Made by a program: the position numbers and the translations under genes
Notes under the pieces: model-generated
The model's database searches: none
The model's input: only the letters and a program-made list of their open reading frames with translations
What the model was told of the DNA's origin: nothing
Assembly (NCBI GenBank): GCA_023429985.1
Contig: JAEZCV010000142.1
Location: forward strand, 1 to 24,327
Source: Bacteroidota bacterium
GTDB taxonomy: Bacteria > Bacteroidota > Bacteroidia > Chitinophagales > Chitinophagaceae
Length of the DNA: 24,327 nt
Reading direction: 5' to 3'
In this document: in pieces, positions 15,548 to 23,299 of the stretch
Layout: the number at the start of each line of letters is the position of its first letter
Numbering within the stretch: the first letter of the stretch is position 1

Positions 15548-16909
15548 ATGAAGAAATTACTCATCCTCCTGCTATCCGGTTTCCTCCTTTATTCCTGTGG
15601 TTCTGAAACTATTAGCCAGGATATAAAAGGTGGCGATACTTTAAAAAACAGCGCCACTCCTTCGTGGATCCACCAGGGAAATATCTACGAGGTGAATGTG
15701 CGTCAATACACTGCTGAAGGAAGTTTTAATGCGTTTGCCAAACACCTCCAGCGCTTGAAGGATATGGGTGTTCAAACTTTGTGGTTCATGCCTGTTCAAC
15801 CCATTTCTAAAAAAGATCGTAAGGGAGCACTGGGCAGCTATTATGCCATTGCAGATTATACGGCCATCAATCCGGAATTTGGAACTATGGACGACTGGAA
15901 AGAACTGGTGAAAAAGGCCCATGATCTTGACATGAAAGTAATCATCGACTGGGTTGCCAACCACTCCGGTGCCGATCATAAATGGCTGGAACAACACCCC
16001 GGATTTTATGTAAAGGACAGTGCCGGTAATACTGTAGCTCCTTTCGACTGGACAGATGTGCGCAAGCTGGATTATAATAATCCCGCACTTGTCGACAGTA
16101 TGATAGGGGAAATGAAATTTTGGGTGGAAGAAACAGGTATAGATGGTTTTCGTTGTGATGTAGCTGCCGAAGTACCTAAAGCTTTCTGGGAAAGATGTAT
16201 TAAGGAACTGAGAAAGGGCCATGAATTATTTATGCTGGCCGAAGCGAACGATGCATGGCTACATGAGGTGGGATTTGATGCCACTTATACATGGGAAGAA
16301 TTTCATAAGATGAAAGAAATTGCAAGTGGTAAAGCGCCTGCTTTTGCAATGGATAGTATATTATGGAAGATGGATAGCAGTTTTCCTGCTCATGCCATAA
16401 GAATGTTTTTCACTTCCAACCACGATGAAAACAGCTGGAACCGTGCCGATTATGGAACCATGCCCGGCCCTGTGCATGCTCCTTTTGCCGTGCTTACGCA
16501 AACCATGTACAGATCAGTGCCTTTAATTTACAGCGGGCAGGAAGAACCACACCTCGACAGCCTTCGGTTTTTTTACAAAGACCAGATCAATTTTAAAAAT
16601 TATGAAAGGGAAGCTTTCTATAAAAACCTCCTTCTTCTTCGAAAGAATAATCCGGCACTGGCATCGTACGCCTCATTTAAAAAACTGGCCACTTCAAACG
16701 ATGCTGCGATGTATGCATTTGAAAGAGAAAATAATGGGAATAAGGTGCTGGTGATATTGAACTTATCAAACGTTGCACAAAATTTTTCATGGAAAGAAAA
16801 GCCTTCCGCAAATGAATGGTTCAATGTTTTTGCAGGTGTTAACGAGCCTGTTCAGAATGGTTTTGGTATAGAACCCTGGGGTTATGCCGTTTATGAAATA
16901 AAAAAATAA
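15548..16909 (+). CDS. GH13 alpha-amylase family lipoprotein
   Basis: This predicted lipoprotein glycosidase cleaves alpha-glucans or related sugars outside the inner membrane. It has 453 residues with a lipobox LLYSC (C17). The (beta/alpha)8 barrel carries the four GH13 regions: I DWVANHS (134-140), II GFRCDVA (200-206) with nucleophile D204, III LAEAND (230-235) with acid/base E232, and IV TSNHDEN (289-295) with transition-state residue D293. The complete catalytic triad suggests activity. A small C-terminal beta domain ends VLVILNLSNVAQNF and beyond. The length is on the short side because there is no accessory carbohydrate-binding domain. The arginase-like gene follows after 23 bp, so the two probably share a transcript. 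The exact substrate cannot be stated; no SusC/SusD pair is nearby. Confidence 0.93.
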   Translation: MKKLLILLLSGFLLYSCGSETISQDIKGGDTLKNSATPSWIHQGNIYEVNVRQYTAEGSFNAFAKHLQRLKDMGVQTLWFMPVQPISKKDRKGALGSYYAIADYTAINPEFGTMDDWKELVKKAHDLDMKVIIDWVANHSGADHKWLEQHPGFYVKDSAGNTVAPFDWTDVRKLDYNNPALVDSMIGEMKFWVEETGIDGFRCDVAAEVPKAFWERCIKELRKGHELFMLAEANDAWLHEVGFDATYTWEEFHKMKEIASGKAPAFAMDSILWKMDSSFPAHAIRMFFTSNHDENSWNRADYGTMPGPVHAPFAVLTQTMYRSVPLIYSGQEEPHLDSLRFFYKDQINFKNYEREAFYKNLLLLRKNNPALASYASFKKLATSNDAAMYAFERENNGNKVLVILNLSNVAQNFSWKEKPSANEWFNVFAGVNEPVQNGFGIEPWGYAVYEIKK

Positions 16910-16932
16910 GTTACTGTTTATAATCTTCCTAC

Positions 16933-18060
16933 ATGTTTGATGCATTATCCGATTTCCTTGAACCCGTTTCTTTATCAGCCATATCTAACGATACAGGCTA
17001 CAGGGAGGGACAGTTTGGAAGATCTGTAAAAATTTATGATGAAACTTTCCCCGACCTGGAAGATGTTGATATTGTAATTGTAGGATGTGGGGAACAAAGA
17101 GGCGCTGCACTGCTGGGTATAAGCACTGCGCCGGCTGCCATCCGGTCGGAATTTTATAATTTATACTTTTGGCATACCGACCTGAAGATAGCAGATATTG
17201 GTAATGTGAGGATAGGAAAATCGCTGACCGACACCTATGCTGCTTTAAAAATAGTGGTTGATGATTTAACCGGCGAAGGCAAAACCGTTCTTGTTTTGGG
17301 AGGCACACACGATCTCAGCCTGTCACAATACTATGCATTTGCTGGCAACAAGCGTCAGATTGAAGCCGCCAGTGTAGATGCTTTAATTGATGTAAATATT
17401 GACTCTCCTTTCCGCAACGATAATTTCCTTATGGAACTGCTTACATCCGATCCTAATTATTTACGGCAGTATAACCATATTGCTTTTCAAAGCTACCTGG
17501 TTCATCCACGCATGCTGGAAACCATGGATAAACTGCGTTTTGACTGCTTCCGGCTGGGAAATGTAAAAGAAGATATTGAGGAAATGGAACCGGTGATCCG
17601 TAACTGCCAGATGTTTTCTTTCGATGTAACAGCTATAGCACATGCATTTGCTCCCTCGAATACGATAAGTCCAAATGGATTAACCGGGGAAGAAGCGTGT
17701 ACCCTTATGCAATATGCCGGTATGAGCGCTGAAATGATGAGTGTAGGTATTTATGGCTACCGGCCAGAAAAAGATAATGAGCAGTTAACTGCCAAACAAA
17801 TTGCGCAAATGATCTGGTATTTCCTCGATGGAAAAAGCCGAGGGAGCAGGGAAGCACGGATGGATGAGAAAGAATCTTTCAACGAGTTTCATACCATCTT
17901 TGCCGAAGTAGATACTATCTTTCTTCAAAGTAAAAAAACCGGGAGATGGTGGATACAGCTTCCCGACAAAAAATTTATAGCCTGTTCCCAAAAGGATTAT
18001 ATCGTGGCCAGCAGAAATGAAATCCCTGAACGATGGTTAAGGGCACAGGAAAGACCCTGA
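16933..18060 (+). CDS. Arginase/formimidoylglutamase-fold protein with altered metal site
   Basis: The protein has 375 residues and an arginase-like (ureohydrolase) fold, annotated in related genomes as formimidoylglutamase or arginase. Ureohydrolase motifs are recognisable but changed. GGTHD (123-127) stands for the usual GGDHS, keeping H126. VDALID (148-153) stands for xDAHxD, keeping D149 and D153 but with L151 where a histidine is expected. SFDVTAIAHAFAP (229-241) stands for SFDxDxxDPxxAP, keeping D231 but with T233 for the second aspartate. In arginase numbering this keeps the four ligands of one manganese and loses two ligands of the other. The enzyme may be mononuclear, have changed chemistry, or be a non-catalytic relative. 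It probably shares a transcript with the amylase gene. Confidence 0.85.
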   Translation: MFDALSDFLEPVSLSAISNDTGYREGQFGRSVKIYDETFPDLEDVDIVIVGCGEQRGAALLGISTAPAAIRSEFYNLYFWHTDLKIADIGNVRIGKSLTDTYAALKIVVDDLTGEGKTVLVLGGTHDLSLSQYYAFAGNKRQIEAASVDALIDVNIDSPFRNDNFLMELLTSDPNYLRQYNHIAFQSYLVHPRMLETMDKLRFDCFRLGNVKEDIEEMEPVIRNCQMFSFDVTAIAHAFAPSNTISPNGLTGEEACTLMQYAGMSAEMMSVGIYGYRPEKDNEQLTAKQIAQMIWYFLDGKSRGSREARMDEKESFNEFHTIFAEVDTIFLQSKKTGRWWIQLPDKKFIACSQKDYIVASRNEIPERWLRAQERP

Positions 18061-18101
18061 TCTTTCGACCAGGGCCTTTAACATGAGAAGAACTACTGTC
18101 T

Positions 18102-18974
18102 TTATTTAGTTTCTTTAATTTTTTCTTCTTTTAATTCACCGGCAGCAAGATCAGCTTCCACTTTTGATAATTCCATGCTGATATGAAATTTCTTCAACGC
18201 ATCCTGGTAAGCAATGGTTTCCTGTTTGGTAAGAATGGTTAGGCTAAGCTCCTCCTGGAAATAGCAATGTGTGCCAATAAATCTTTTAACATGCGACCTT
18301 GTTTCTGATGGCAGGAAGTTTTGAAGTTTCCAGAAATTACGACTTCCCGATTTTTTTATGGCTTTTAATACATAGCCGGGTCCACTGTTATAGGCAGCAA
18401 CCACCAGCAGCCAGTCGCCAAACATTTTATGCAGGTCGCGCAGGTATTTGGCTGCCGCAACCGTGCTTTTGTAGGCATGGGTTCTTTCGTCGGTTTTTCC
18501 GTTAACTTTTAATCCAAGCTCCCTTGCAGTTGCCGGCATCAGTTGCCACATACCTCTTGCACCCACACGCGACATGGCTGTAGGTTTGAGTTGGGATTCC
18601 ACAACGGCCAGGTATTTCAGCTCTTCCGGAATGCCATATTTTTTCAAAACAGGTACAATAATGCCAAAGTATTTCCCTTTCCTTTTGTCAACCATTTTCA
18701 GGTCTTCAATGTTCTTTGGAATGAACTTTTTAACGTAGGTGCTGGCAGCGGCATTGAGTTTAATAGCAGGAGCCTGCAACGTTACTGTTTTTTCGGGGCA
18801 ATCTATAACAGTTCCTAAAGTAAGGCTGTCAACAGATCTTTTTGTAGAATCACTTGAAACGGAAGTGAATGTTTCAGCGAAATTTCCGGCAAGTGAGTTG
18901 TTCGAGGGTACGATCATAAAGACCATCATTCCTGACGCTACAAATCTTGCCTTTTGTTTGATGTTTTTCAACAT
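18102..18974 (-). CDS. Lytic transglycosylase (SLT domain, MltD-like)
   Basis: This exported enzyme cleaves the glycan strands of peptidoglycan to leave 1,6-anhydro ends. It has 290 residues with an N-terminal signal peptide or anchor (about 8-30, hydrophobic, ending SLAG) and no lipobox. The SLT domain spans roughly 100-230: catalytic E126 in LAVVESQLKPTAMS, then GARGMWQLMPATARELGL (138-155), then AYNSGPG (194-200). All diagnostic motifs are intact. The C-terminal tail is lysine and glutamate rich, with no LysM domains, unlike full-length MltD. It is transcribed against the neighbouring genes and is preceded by the long repeat-bearing gap, so its promoter lies in 18975-19300 or so. Confidence 0.93.
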   Translation of the reverse strand: MLKNIKQKARFVASGMMVFMIVPSNNSLAGNFAETFTSVSSDSTKRSVDSLTLGTVIDCPEKTVTLQAPAIKLNAAASTYVKKFIPKNIEDLKMVDKRKGKYFGIIVPVLKKYGIPEELKYLAVVESQLKPTAMSRVGARGMWQLMPATARELGLKVNGKTDERTHAYKSTVAAAKYLRDLHKMFGDWLLVVAAYNSGPGYVLKAIKKSGSRNFWKLQNFLPSETRSHVKRFIGTHCYFQEELSLTILTKQETIAYQDALKKFHISMELSKVEADLAAGELKEEKIKETK

Positions 18975-19300
18975 TGTTTTCAGTTTTTGGGTGAAACAAT
19001 GCCGACCCTGGATTGGATTGGGATCATCAAAGAATATTGGGAATAGGGAAGGATGCTTGGATTGAGTTACCTGGATTTTCCGGGGGACGACTTTTGGCTT
19101 TTCAAAGTCCGGAGATCCGGTAACGGGGTCAAAACTATATGGCTAATCTGGAAACTCCTATCTTTTTGGGCCATGAAATTCTACGAATCATTTATAATAC
19201 GCTGATTTTCAAAGCATGTCATCCAAAATTAGGTAGCATGTAAATTAGTCAGGAATGGGGTTGAGATATATGTTTTTTGTAATATGGAGGGGTTGGGGGA
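18975..19300. other. Non-coding spacer with no recognised gene
   Basis: This stretch lies between the divergent starts of the transglycosylase and carboxypeptidase genes and probably contains the transglycosylase promoter. I see no convincing coding frame, tRNA or known riboswitch. A modest hairpin is present where GACTTT at 19089-19094 faces AAAGTC at 19104-19109, within a CCGG-flanked block. The last 40 bases become G-rich and lead into the 11-bp repeat array. Confidence 0.6.
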
Positions 19301-19410
19301 GGTTGAATGGTGGTTGAATGGTGGTTGAATGGTGGTTGAACGGTGGTTGAACGGTTGTTGAACGGTTGTTGAACGGTTGTTGAACAGTGGTTGAATAGTG
19401 GTTGAACGGT
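19301..19410. repeat. Ten-unit 11-bp tandem repeat (GGTTGAAYGGT)
   Basis: Ten contiguous 11-bp units run without a break from 19301 to 19410. The sequence evolves along the array: three GGTTGAATGGT, two GGTTGAACGGT, two TGTTGAACGGT, then TGTTGAACAGT, GGTTGAATAGT and GGTTGAACGGT. Eleven bases is close to one turn of B-DNA, so the repeated GTTGAA word lies on one face of the helix. Cytosine is almost absent from the top strand. Confidence 0.92.
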
Positions 19411-19419
19411 TGTTTTATT

Positions 19420-19552
19420 CAACTATCTTTCAACAACTGTTCAACAACCGTTCAACTAAACAACATCAGCTTCAACTATCTTTCAACCACCGTTCAACAA
19501 CCGTTCAACTAAACAACATCAACTTCAACTATCTTTCAACCACTATTCAACC
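19420..19552. repeat. Three 53-bp repeats, reverse-complementary to the 11-bp array
   Basis: Copies begin with CAACTATCTTT at 19420, 19473 and 19526, exactly 53 bp apart. The first two differ at about three positions; the third is cut short near 19552. Within each copy, CAAC words recur at 11-bp spacing (CAACAACCGTT and similar), which are the reverse complements of the units in the preceding array. The two arrays are separated by only about nine bases (TGTTTTATT), so they can form a long imperfect hairpin or cruciform. The repeats end 14 bases before the next start codon. Confidence 0.9.
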
Positions 19553-19565
19553 CTCTGTTTAAAGT

Positions 19566-20825
19566 ATGAGAATTCTTCTTATCGTAGTGCTGGCTCTTTC
19601 CGGTTGTGTTTCGGGAAGAATTGGTCAGACTGCCTCTAACTTAACCAGTAATGCTAACCTTAAAAATGCCCATGTGGGTATAGCTGTTTATGATGTTGAA
19701 GCCGGCAAATACCTTTACCAGTATCAGTCAGACAAATACTTTGTGCCTGCCAGCAATACCAAGATACCTACCTGTTATGCGGCCATGAAATACCTGGGCG
19801 ACAGCTTGGTGAATTACAGGTATGTGGTTGAAGGAGATAATATATATATAGATCCCGCAGGTGATCCTTTGTTTCTTCATGGTTCATATCCCAGCCAGAA
19901 AGGATTTGATTATTTGAAAGGATTTAAAAATGTTCACCTAAATCATACCGGGTTCATTGATTTTTTAGGCAGTGGCTGGAGCTGGAACGATTACCGCGAA
20001 TCATACATGGCACAAAGGAGCGACCTTCCTTTATATGGTAACATAGTTCGTTTGGCATGGGCCGATGGAAATGTTCAGGCTCACCCCAGGTTGTTTTCCG
20101 ATTCAATACACAGGGCCGGACCATTGCCATTGGGTTTCAGGGTTCAAAAGCCATGGGATTCCAACCGGTTTACGCTTTTGCCGGGAAATGGGAAGTCGGA
20201 TATAATTCCTTTCCGCCCCGGGATGGATATCAATATGAAGCTTCTTGCTGACACTTTAGGCATTCCGGTAACTGCTTTTAAGGGAGAAAGAAATTTTACT
20301 TCTACCATGTATTCTTTTCATACCGACACCATGTTGAAGCCCATGATGCACCGCAGCGATAATTTTTTTGCCGAGCAGTCTTTAGTTATGGCTTCCAGGG
20401 AATTTATGGGAGAATTTGACCTGGCAGGAATGATAGATACCATTTTAAGGACAGATTTTTCTCAATTGAGACAAATGCCCCGCTGGGTAGATGGATCGGG
20501 TTTGAGTCGGTACAACCTATTCACCCCGGAATCTTTTATAGAGATATTATTGAAAATGAGGCAGGAGTTTGGAATGGAAAGGATCAAAGAAATATTTCCA
20601 ACCGGCGACGATGGTACATTAACCGGCTTATATAAGAATTATAGTGGGAAGATCTTTGCCAAAACAGGCACACTTTCAGGTGTGGTAGCGTTAAGTGGGT
20701 TTATTTATACGAAGAAAAACAGGCTGCTTGTTTTTTCGGTGCTGGTAAACAATCATCGCTCGGTGGCCAGGGATATCAGGGTTCAGGTCCAGGATTTCCT
20801 GGTGGAGATGGCGGAAAGGAATTGA
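19566..20825 (+). CDS. dacB: PBP4-type D-alanyl-D-alanine carboxypeptidase/endopeptidase, lipoprotein
   Basis: This penicillin-binding protein of the S13 peptidase family trims or opens peptide bridges in peptidoglycan. It has 419 residues. A lipobox LALSGC (C14) predicts lipidation, unlike the soluble E. coli enzyme. The three active-site motifs are complete: SNTK (S63, K66) in VPASNTKIPT, SDN (264-266) in MMHRSDNFFAEQ and KTG (366-368) in FAKTGTLSG. The family sequences WVDGSGLSRYNLFTPES (308-323) and GDPLFLHGSYPS (98-110) also fit S13. The start is the ATG at 19566, directly after the repeat element, which is therefore either the promoter region or the 5' leader. The oppositely oriented lytic transglycosylase next door also acts on peptidoglycan. 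Confidence 0.92.
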   Translation: MRILLIVVLALSGCVSGRIGQTASNLTSNANLKNAHVGIAVYDVEAGKYLYQYQSDKYFVPASNTKIPTCYAAMKYLGDSLVNYRYVVEGDNIYIDPAGDPLFLHGSYPSQKGFDYLKGFKNVHLNHTGFIDFLGSGWSWNDYRESYMAQRSDLPLYGNIVRLAWADGNVQAHPRLFSDSIHRAGPLPLGFRVQKPWDSNRFTLLPGNGKSDIIPFRPGMDINMKLLADTLGIPVTAFKGERNFTSTMYSFHTDTMLKPMMHRSDNFFAEQSLVMASREFMGEFDLAGMIDTILRTDFSQLRQMPRWVDGSGLSRYNLFTPESFIEILLKMRQEFGMERIKEIFPTGDDGTLTGLYKNYSGKIFAKTGTLSGVVALSGFIYTKKNRLLVFSVLVNNHRSVARDIRVQVQDFLVEMAERN

Positions 20826-20889
20826 TTCTTTTAACAATTACCCAACTTCCGGCTTTCCCGGATCGTATATGTATCCAAACAACCTATTT

Positions 20890-22659
20890 ATGAGAAGATA
20901 TCTCCAGGCGCTTGCTCTCATCTTTATCTCGGCAATTTTAGTACAGTGCCAGAAAGAACTCAGTCATGTTGGAGGACCCGATCCGGTTATTATTCCACCA
21001 GCACCTGTAACCGCTCCTTTACAGGGTATTATTTTCGATGAAAACGATCAACCTCTTCCCGGCGTTCAGGTTAAGGTTGGTAATAAAACAGCTACAACCA
21101 ATAACGCAGGTTATTTCCGCATTCACGATGCTTACATGGATAAGTTTTCGGCTGTGGCTACGGCCGAATACCCGGGATATTTTAAAGGATTCCGCAGCTT
21201 TGCCGCTACTAATTGCGCCAATCATATTGAAATAAAATTAATTCCTAAAACACTTATCGGCACCATTGATGCCGTGGCGGGTGGAGAAGTATCTCTTTCT
21301 AATGGAGGAAAAATAGAGCTTCAGCCTAATGGTGTTGTATCTAAGTCAAACAATGGAGCATATTCAGGAACTGTAAATGTATATGCCGCTTACATAGATC
21401 CTACTGAAATGGATATTGCCCGAACTGTACCTGGTTCTTTCATGGCCAGGGATATTAACAACAACAGGGTTATACTGGAATCATATGGTATGATGGCTGT
21501 TGAACTGGAATCGCCCTCCGGTCAGGAACTGCAGGTTAAACCTGGTTCTACTGCAAAACTCACCATGCCCATACCGGCAGCTATGCAGAGTTCCGCACCG
21601 GCTACCATGCCTTTATGGTATGTTGATGAGCAAACCGGGTTGTGGCAGGAAGATGGAACATCAACCAAAAATGGTAATGTATATGTTGGCAATGTAACTC
21701 ACTTTACTTACTGGAACTGCGATCTTCCTTTTTCTTCCAACCCTATAAACTTTACACTAAAAAATGCCGCTGGCGATCCGCTTGTTCATGCATACGTACG
21801 TATTACCCGTACCAGCAACCCAAATGTAGGTATGGTGCATGGTATAACAGATTCATTAGGACAGGCAAATCCGTTTGTTCCGCTGAACGAACAGCTTCAG
21901 CTTACAGTTTATGGACCTTGCCATGAAGTAATTTATACGCAGAATATCGGGCCGTTCACGCAGCCCACCGACCTGGGAGTGATTACAGTAAATAATGCAA
22001 CGAATGCAATAGTTACTGTTACCGGCACTTTGCTTGATTGTAGTGGTTCCCCTGTAACCGATGGATATGCTATCATTCAAACTTATGGCATTATCAGGTA
22101 TGCTGCTGTTGATGCCAACGGCGTTTATTCGGTAACATTTATCAAGTGTAATACGGGAGCAGCCGATGTTTCAATCCTTGGTATAGATGCAAACAACAAC
22201 CAGCAGGGATCATTGCAGGTGCTTCCATTAACCGTGCCTACAACCAATGCAGGAAATTATACGACCTGCGGTACATCTTCAAATGAATATGTAAATTATA
22301 CCCTGGATGGCGTTAACTATTCAATTACCAATGCGGTTCAGGATTCATTACAGGCATGGACCTCTCAACAGGGGACTTCTCCATTTAATACTTATATTGC
22401 CGGATTAAGTTCGAGTACTACAGGCGGTATTTCATTTATGTTTAATTCCCCAGCGGCCGTTGCAGGCTCATATCCTCTTGTTGAGCTTTGGGTTAATAAT
22501 GCAGCAGCACAATCACCGGGATCATTGTCTGTTAATATTACCAACTTCCCCACCGCCATTGGGCAGTTTTATGAAGGAAGTTTAAATGGAGGTTATGTGG
22601 ATGTACAGGGGGTTACGCATACATTAAGTTGCACCTTTCGAATACGACGGTTATTTTAA
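20890..22659 (+). CDS. Large lipoprotein with carboxypeptidase-like regulatory domain
   Basis: The protein has about 589 residues. I start at the ATG at 20890 rather than 20869, because it gives a standard lipoprotein signal peptide ending in AILVQC (C20). A carboxypeptidase regulatory-like domain follows the proline-rich linker (PLQGIIFDENDQPLPGVQVK, TTNNAGYFRI, residues about 43-100). The middle region includes a GG-rich beta domain with 'SGTVNVYAAYIDPTEMD' and a 'THFTYWNCD' block that I have seen in similarly organised Bacteroidota surface proteins. At least one further regulatory-like segment (VTGTLLDCSGSPVTDGYAII) follows. It is probably a surface-exposed or periplasmic beta-rich protein. 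Ligand unknown. It follows the carboxypeptidase gene after 64 bp and ends with a long hairpin. Confidence 0.85.
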   Translation: MRRYLQALALIFISAILVQCQKELSHVGGPDPVIIPPAPVTAPLQGIIFDENDQPLPGVQVKVGNKTATTNNAGYFRIHDAYMDKFSAVATAEYPGYFKGFRSFAATNCANHIEIKLIPKTLIGTIDAVAGGEVSLSNGGKIELQPNGVVSKSNNGAYSGTVNVYAAYIDPTEMDIARTVPGSFMARDINNNRVILESYGMMAVELESPSGQELQVKPGSTAKLTMPIPAAMQSSAPATMPLWYVDEQTGLWQEDGTSTKNGNVYVGNVTHFTYWNCDLPFSSNPINFTLKNAAGDPLVHAYVRITRTSNPNVGMVHGITDSLGQANPFVPLNEQLQLTVYGPCHEVIYTQNIGPFTQPTDLGVITVNNATNAIVTVTGTLLDCSGSPVTDGYAIIQTYGIIRYAAVDANGVYSVTFIKCNTGAADVSILGIDANNNQQGSLQVLPLTVPTTNAGNYTTCGTSSNEYVNYTLDGVNYSITNAVQDSLQAWTSQQGTSPFNTYIAGLSSSTTGGISFMFNSPAAVAGSYPLVELWVNNAAAQSPGSLSVNITNFPTAIGQFYEGSLNGGYVDVQGVTHTLSCTFRIRRLF

Positions 22660-22674
22660 TAGTTGAAATTGAGC

Positions 22675-22711
22675 CAGGAAAAACTAAGTTTATAAAGCTT
22701 AGTTTTTCCTG
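22675..22711. terminator. Long perfect hairpin, probable bidirectional terminator
   Basis: CAGGAAAAACTAAG at 22675-22688 pairs base for base with CTTAGTTTTTCCTG at 22698-22711 around a 9-base loop. The stem is 14 bp and includes five T residues on its right arm, but the base after it is not a long T-run. It lies between the lipoprotein and the sigma factor genes and should separate them as transcription units. Confidence 0.7.
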
Positions 22712-22741
22712 TTTATAAACAATAAAGCTAACCACCTGTTT

Positions 22742-23299
22742 TTGAGTAAAGAGCAAATGCATATTGAGGCAATAATTAAAGGCTGCAAAAAAGGCGATCG
22801 TAAGTCTCAGGAGTTGCTGTATAAAAATTTTTATAGGGCTATGGTGGGAATATGCATGCGGTATACAAAAAATGAATCCGACGCCGTGGAAGTATTAAAC
22901 AATGGATTTTTAAAAGTGTTTAAGAATATTGATAAATATAAACCTGAACAGGGCTCTGTATATACATGGATCCGTACCATTGTTATAAACAGTTGTCTTG
23001 ATTTTATTAAAGCCAGCCAGCGTGCCGAAAAGCACCATGAACTTACCGATGAAGTGGAAGTGCATGTAGAACCTGAAGCAATAAAAAAGATAAAGGCATC
23101 TGCTTTATTGAACCTGGTTAGGCAGTTGCCACCGGCTACCATGGCGGTTTTTAATCTGTACGTAATTGAAGGTTTTTCGCACCGCGAAATTGCCAGTCTG
23201 CTTACCATTAGCGATGGTACCAGCAAATGGCATTTAAGTGAAGCAAGAAAAACACTTCAGAAATTAATTCATCAGCAAGATGTTCAAATCTATGAGTGA
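22742..23299 (+). CDS. ECF-type RNA polymerase sigma-70 factor
   Basis: This alternative sigma factor directs RNA polymerase to a set of target promoters. It has 185 residues if it starts at the TTG at 22742, or 180 if at the ATG at 22757 (MHIEAII). Region 2 covers about 25-92 (LLYKNFYRAMVGICMRYT, EVLNNGFLKVFKNID, GSVYTWIRTIVINSCLDF). Region 4 covers about 122-176, with the helix-turn-helix GFSHREIASLLTISDGTSKW and LSEARKTLQ. The GTSK(W/S)xLSxARK signature is typical of Bacteroidota ECF proteins. No region 3 is present. Its last eight bases overlap the start of the next gene, which carries a transmembrane segment and probably acts as its membrane-bound partner. The preceding hairpin indicates its own promoter. 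Confidence 0.93.
   Translation: MSKEQMHIEAIIKGCKKGDRKSQELLYKNFYRAMVGICMRYTKNESDAVEVLNNGFLKVFKNIDKYKPEQGSVYTWIRTIVINSCLDFIKASQRAEKHHELTDEVEVHVEPEAIKKIKASALLNLVRQLPPATMAVFNLYVIEGFSHREIASLLTISDGTSKWHLSEARKTLQKLIHQQDVQIYE

Noticed and set aside
15641..16222. Minus-strand frame of 193 codons
   Set aside because: It lies antisense to the catalytic core of the GH13 gene, which has all four conserved regions in the plus frame.
18041..18076. Hairpin CCCTG/CAGGG after the arginase-like gene
   Set aside because: The stem is only five or six base pairs and no T-run follows, so I do not call it a terminator.
18975..19300. Possible structured RNA or riboswitch
   Set aside because: Only one weak 6-bp hairpin is visible and no known riboswitch core could be recognised.
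19301..19552. CRISPR array
   Set aside because: The units are contiguous with no unique spacers of constant length, and there are no cas genes in the window.
22831..23226. Minus-strand frame of 131 codons
   Set aside because: It is a shadow of the ECF sigma factor gene, whose regions 2 and 4 are well defined on the plus strand.
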